From Actinomycetota bacterium (GTDB taxonomy: Bacteria > Actinomycetota > Thermoleophilia > Miltoncostaeales > Miltoncostaeaceae), in contig CANGAY010000047.1 in assembly GCA_947451735.1 (NCBI GenBank), positions 1 to 6,216 on the forward strand: 6,216 nucleotides of DNA, read 5' to 3'. Of the stretch, positions 6,086 to 6,216 are shown one piece after another. A program made the position numbers and the translations under genes. Under the pieces are notes generated by a model. It did not search any database. It was not told the DNA's origin and worked only from the letters and a program-made list of their open reading frames with translations. Numbering within the stretch: the first letter of the stretch is position 1; every line of letters starts with the position of its first letter.

Positions 6086-6216
6086 TCAGCCCATCATCGG
6101 CGGCAGCGTCTTCAGGATGGTCACCGAGCCCGACGTGTACTGCCGGGACGGCGTCACCCAGGCGCCCGGTCCCACCTTGTAGGTGATGCCGATGTTGGAC
6201 GGCTGATACGTGGCGA
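6086..6216 (-). CDS. Unknown protein, C-terminal 42 residues, cut by right edge
   Basis: A minus-strand reading frame enters from the right edge and ends at TGA (6088-6086). Its 42 complete codons mostly end in G or C, like the real genes here, and the stop lies 9 nt before the shared hairpin. Both facts support a real gene end. The visible residues include YQPSNIGITYKVGPGAW, TPSRQYTSGSVTILKTLP and a terminal MMG. The alternation of Thr/Ser/Val/Ile with Gly and Pro suggests beta-strands, perhaps an exported or surface protein, but no family was recognised and no function is proposed. Confidence 0.6.
   Translation of the reverse strand, partial: ATYQPSNIGITYKVGPGAWVTPSRQYTSGSVTILKTLPPMMG

Noticed and set aside
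1..6216. A defence, mobile or other novel multi-gene system
   Set aside because: No transposase, integrase, nuclease, toxin, CRISPR repeat, tRNA or attachment site was found. The genes belong to metabolic or widespread families and base and codon use is uniform.

Overview
The window is compact, very GC-rich bacterial DNA. Codons end mostly in G or C, intergenic gaps are short (about 60 to 130 bp), and some genes lack a clear ribosome binding site. Together with a mycobacterial-type long isocitrate lyase and a DUF2252 protein, this suggests an actinobacterium (Actinomycetota). A non-mycobacterial lineage such as Thermoleophilia is possible, but that is a guess. No RNA gene, CRISPR array, insertion sequence or phage gene was seen, and no gene-free stretch exceeds about 130 bp.

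Layout: (1) The 5' end of cysH (phosphoadenylyl/adenylyl-sulfate reductase), minus strand, cut by the left edge. (2) A minus-strand DUF5718-family gene (459-1331). Its motif pattern matches the fumarylacetoacetate hydrolase (FAH) fold. (3) A 129-bp divergent intergenic region with a short inverted repeat and a candidate promoter. (4) aceA (1461-3716, plus), a 751-residue ICL2-type isocitrate lyase with the C-terminal regulatory domain. (5) A perfect 36-bp palindrome just after aceA. (6) A DUF2252 gene (3782-5158, plus) whose -10 hexamer touches the palindrome and places transcription start at or near the ATG. (7) An exported alpha-class carbonic anhydrase (5219-6034, plus). (8) A strong 17-bp-stem hairpin, followed by the 3' end of a convergent minus-strand gene of unknown function cut by the right edge.

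Functionally this looks like ordinary core and accessory metabolism rather than one dedicated system: sulfate assimilation (cysH), the glyoxylate or methylcitrate route (ICL2), CO2/bicarbonate interconversion outside the membrane (carbonic anhydrase), and two poorly characterised families. Nothing in the sequence ties the genes into one pathway. aceA, the DUF2252 gene and the carbonic anhydrase gene lie in a row, but each has its own candidate -10 element and a hairpin separates the first two, so they need not form an operon. The points most worth a second look are the palindrome/leaderless start at 3735-3782, the apparent circular permutation of kinase-like motifs in DUF2252, and the FAH-like active-site pattern in DUF5718. 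No convincing new multi-gene system is present.
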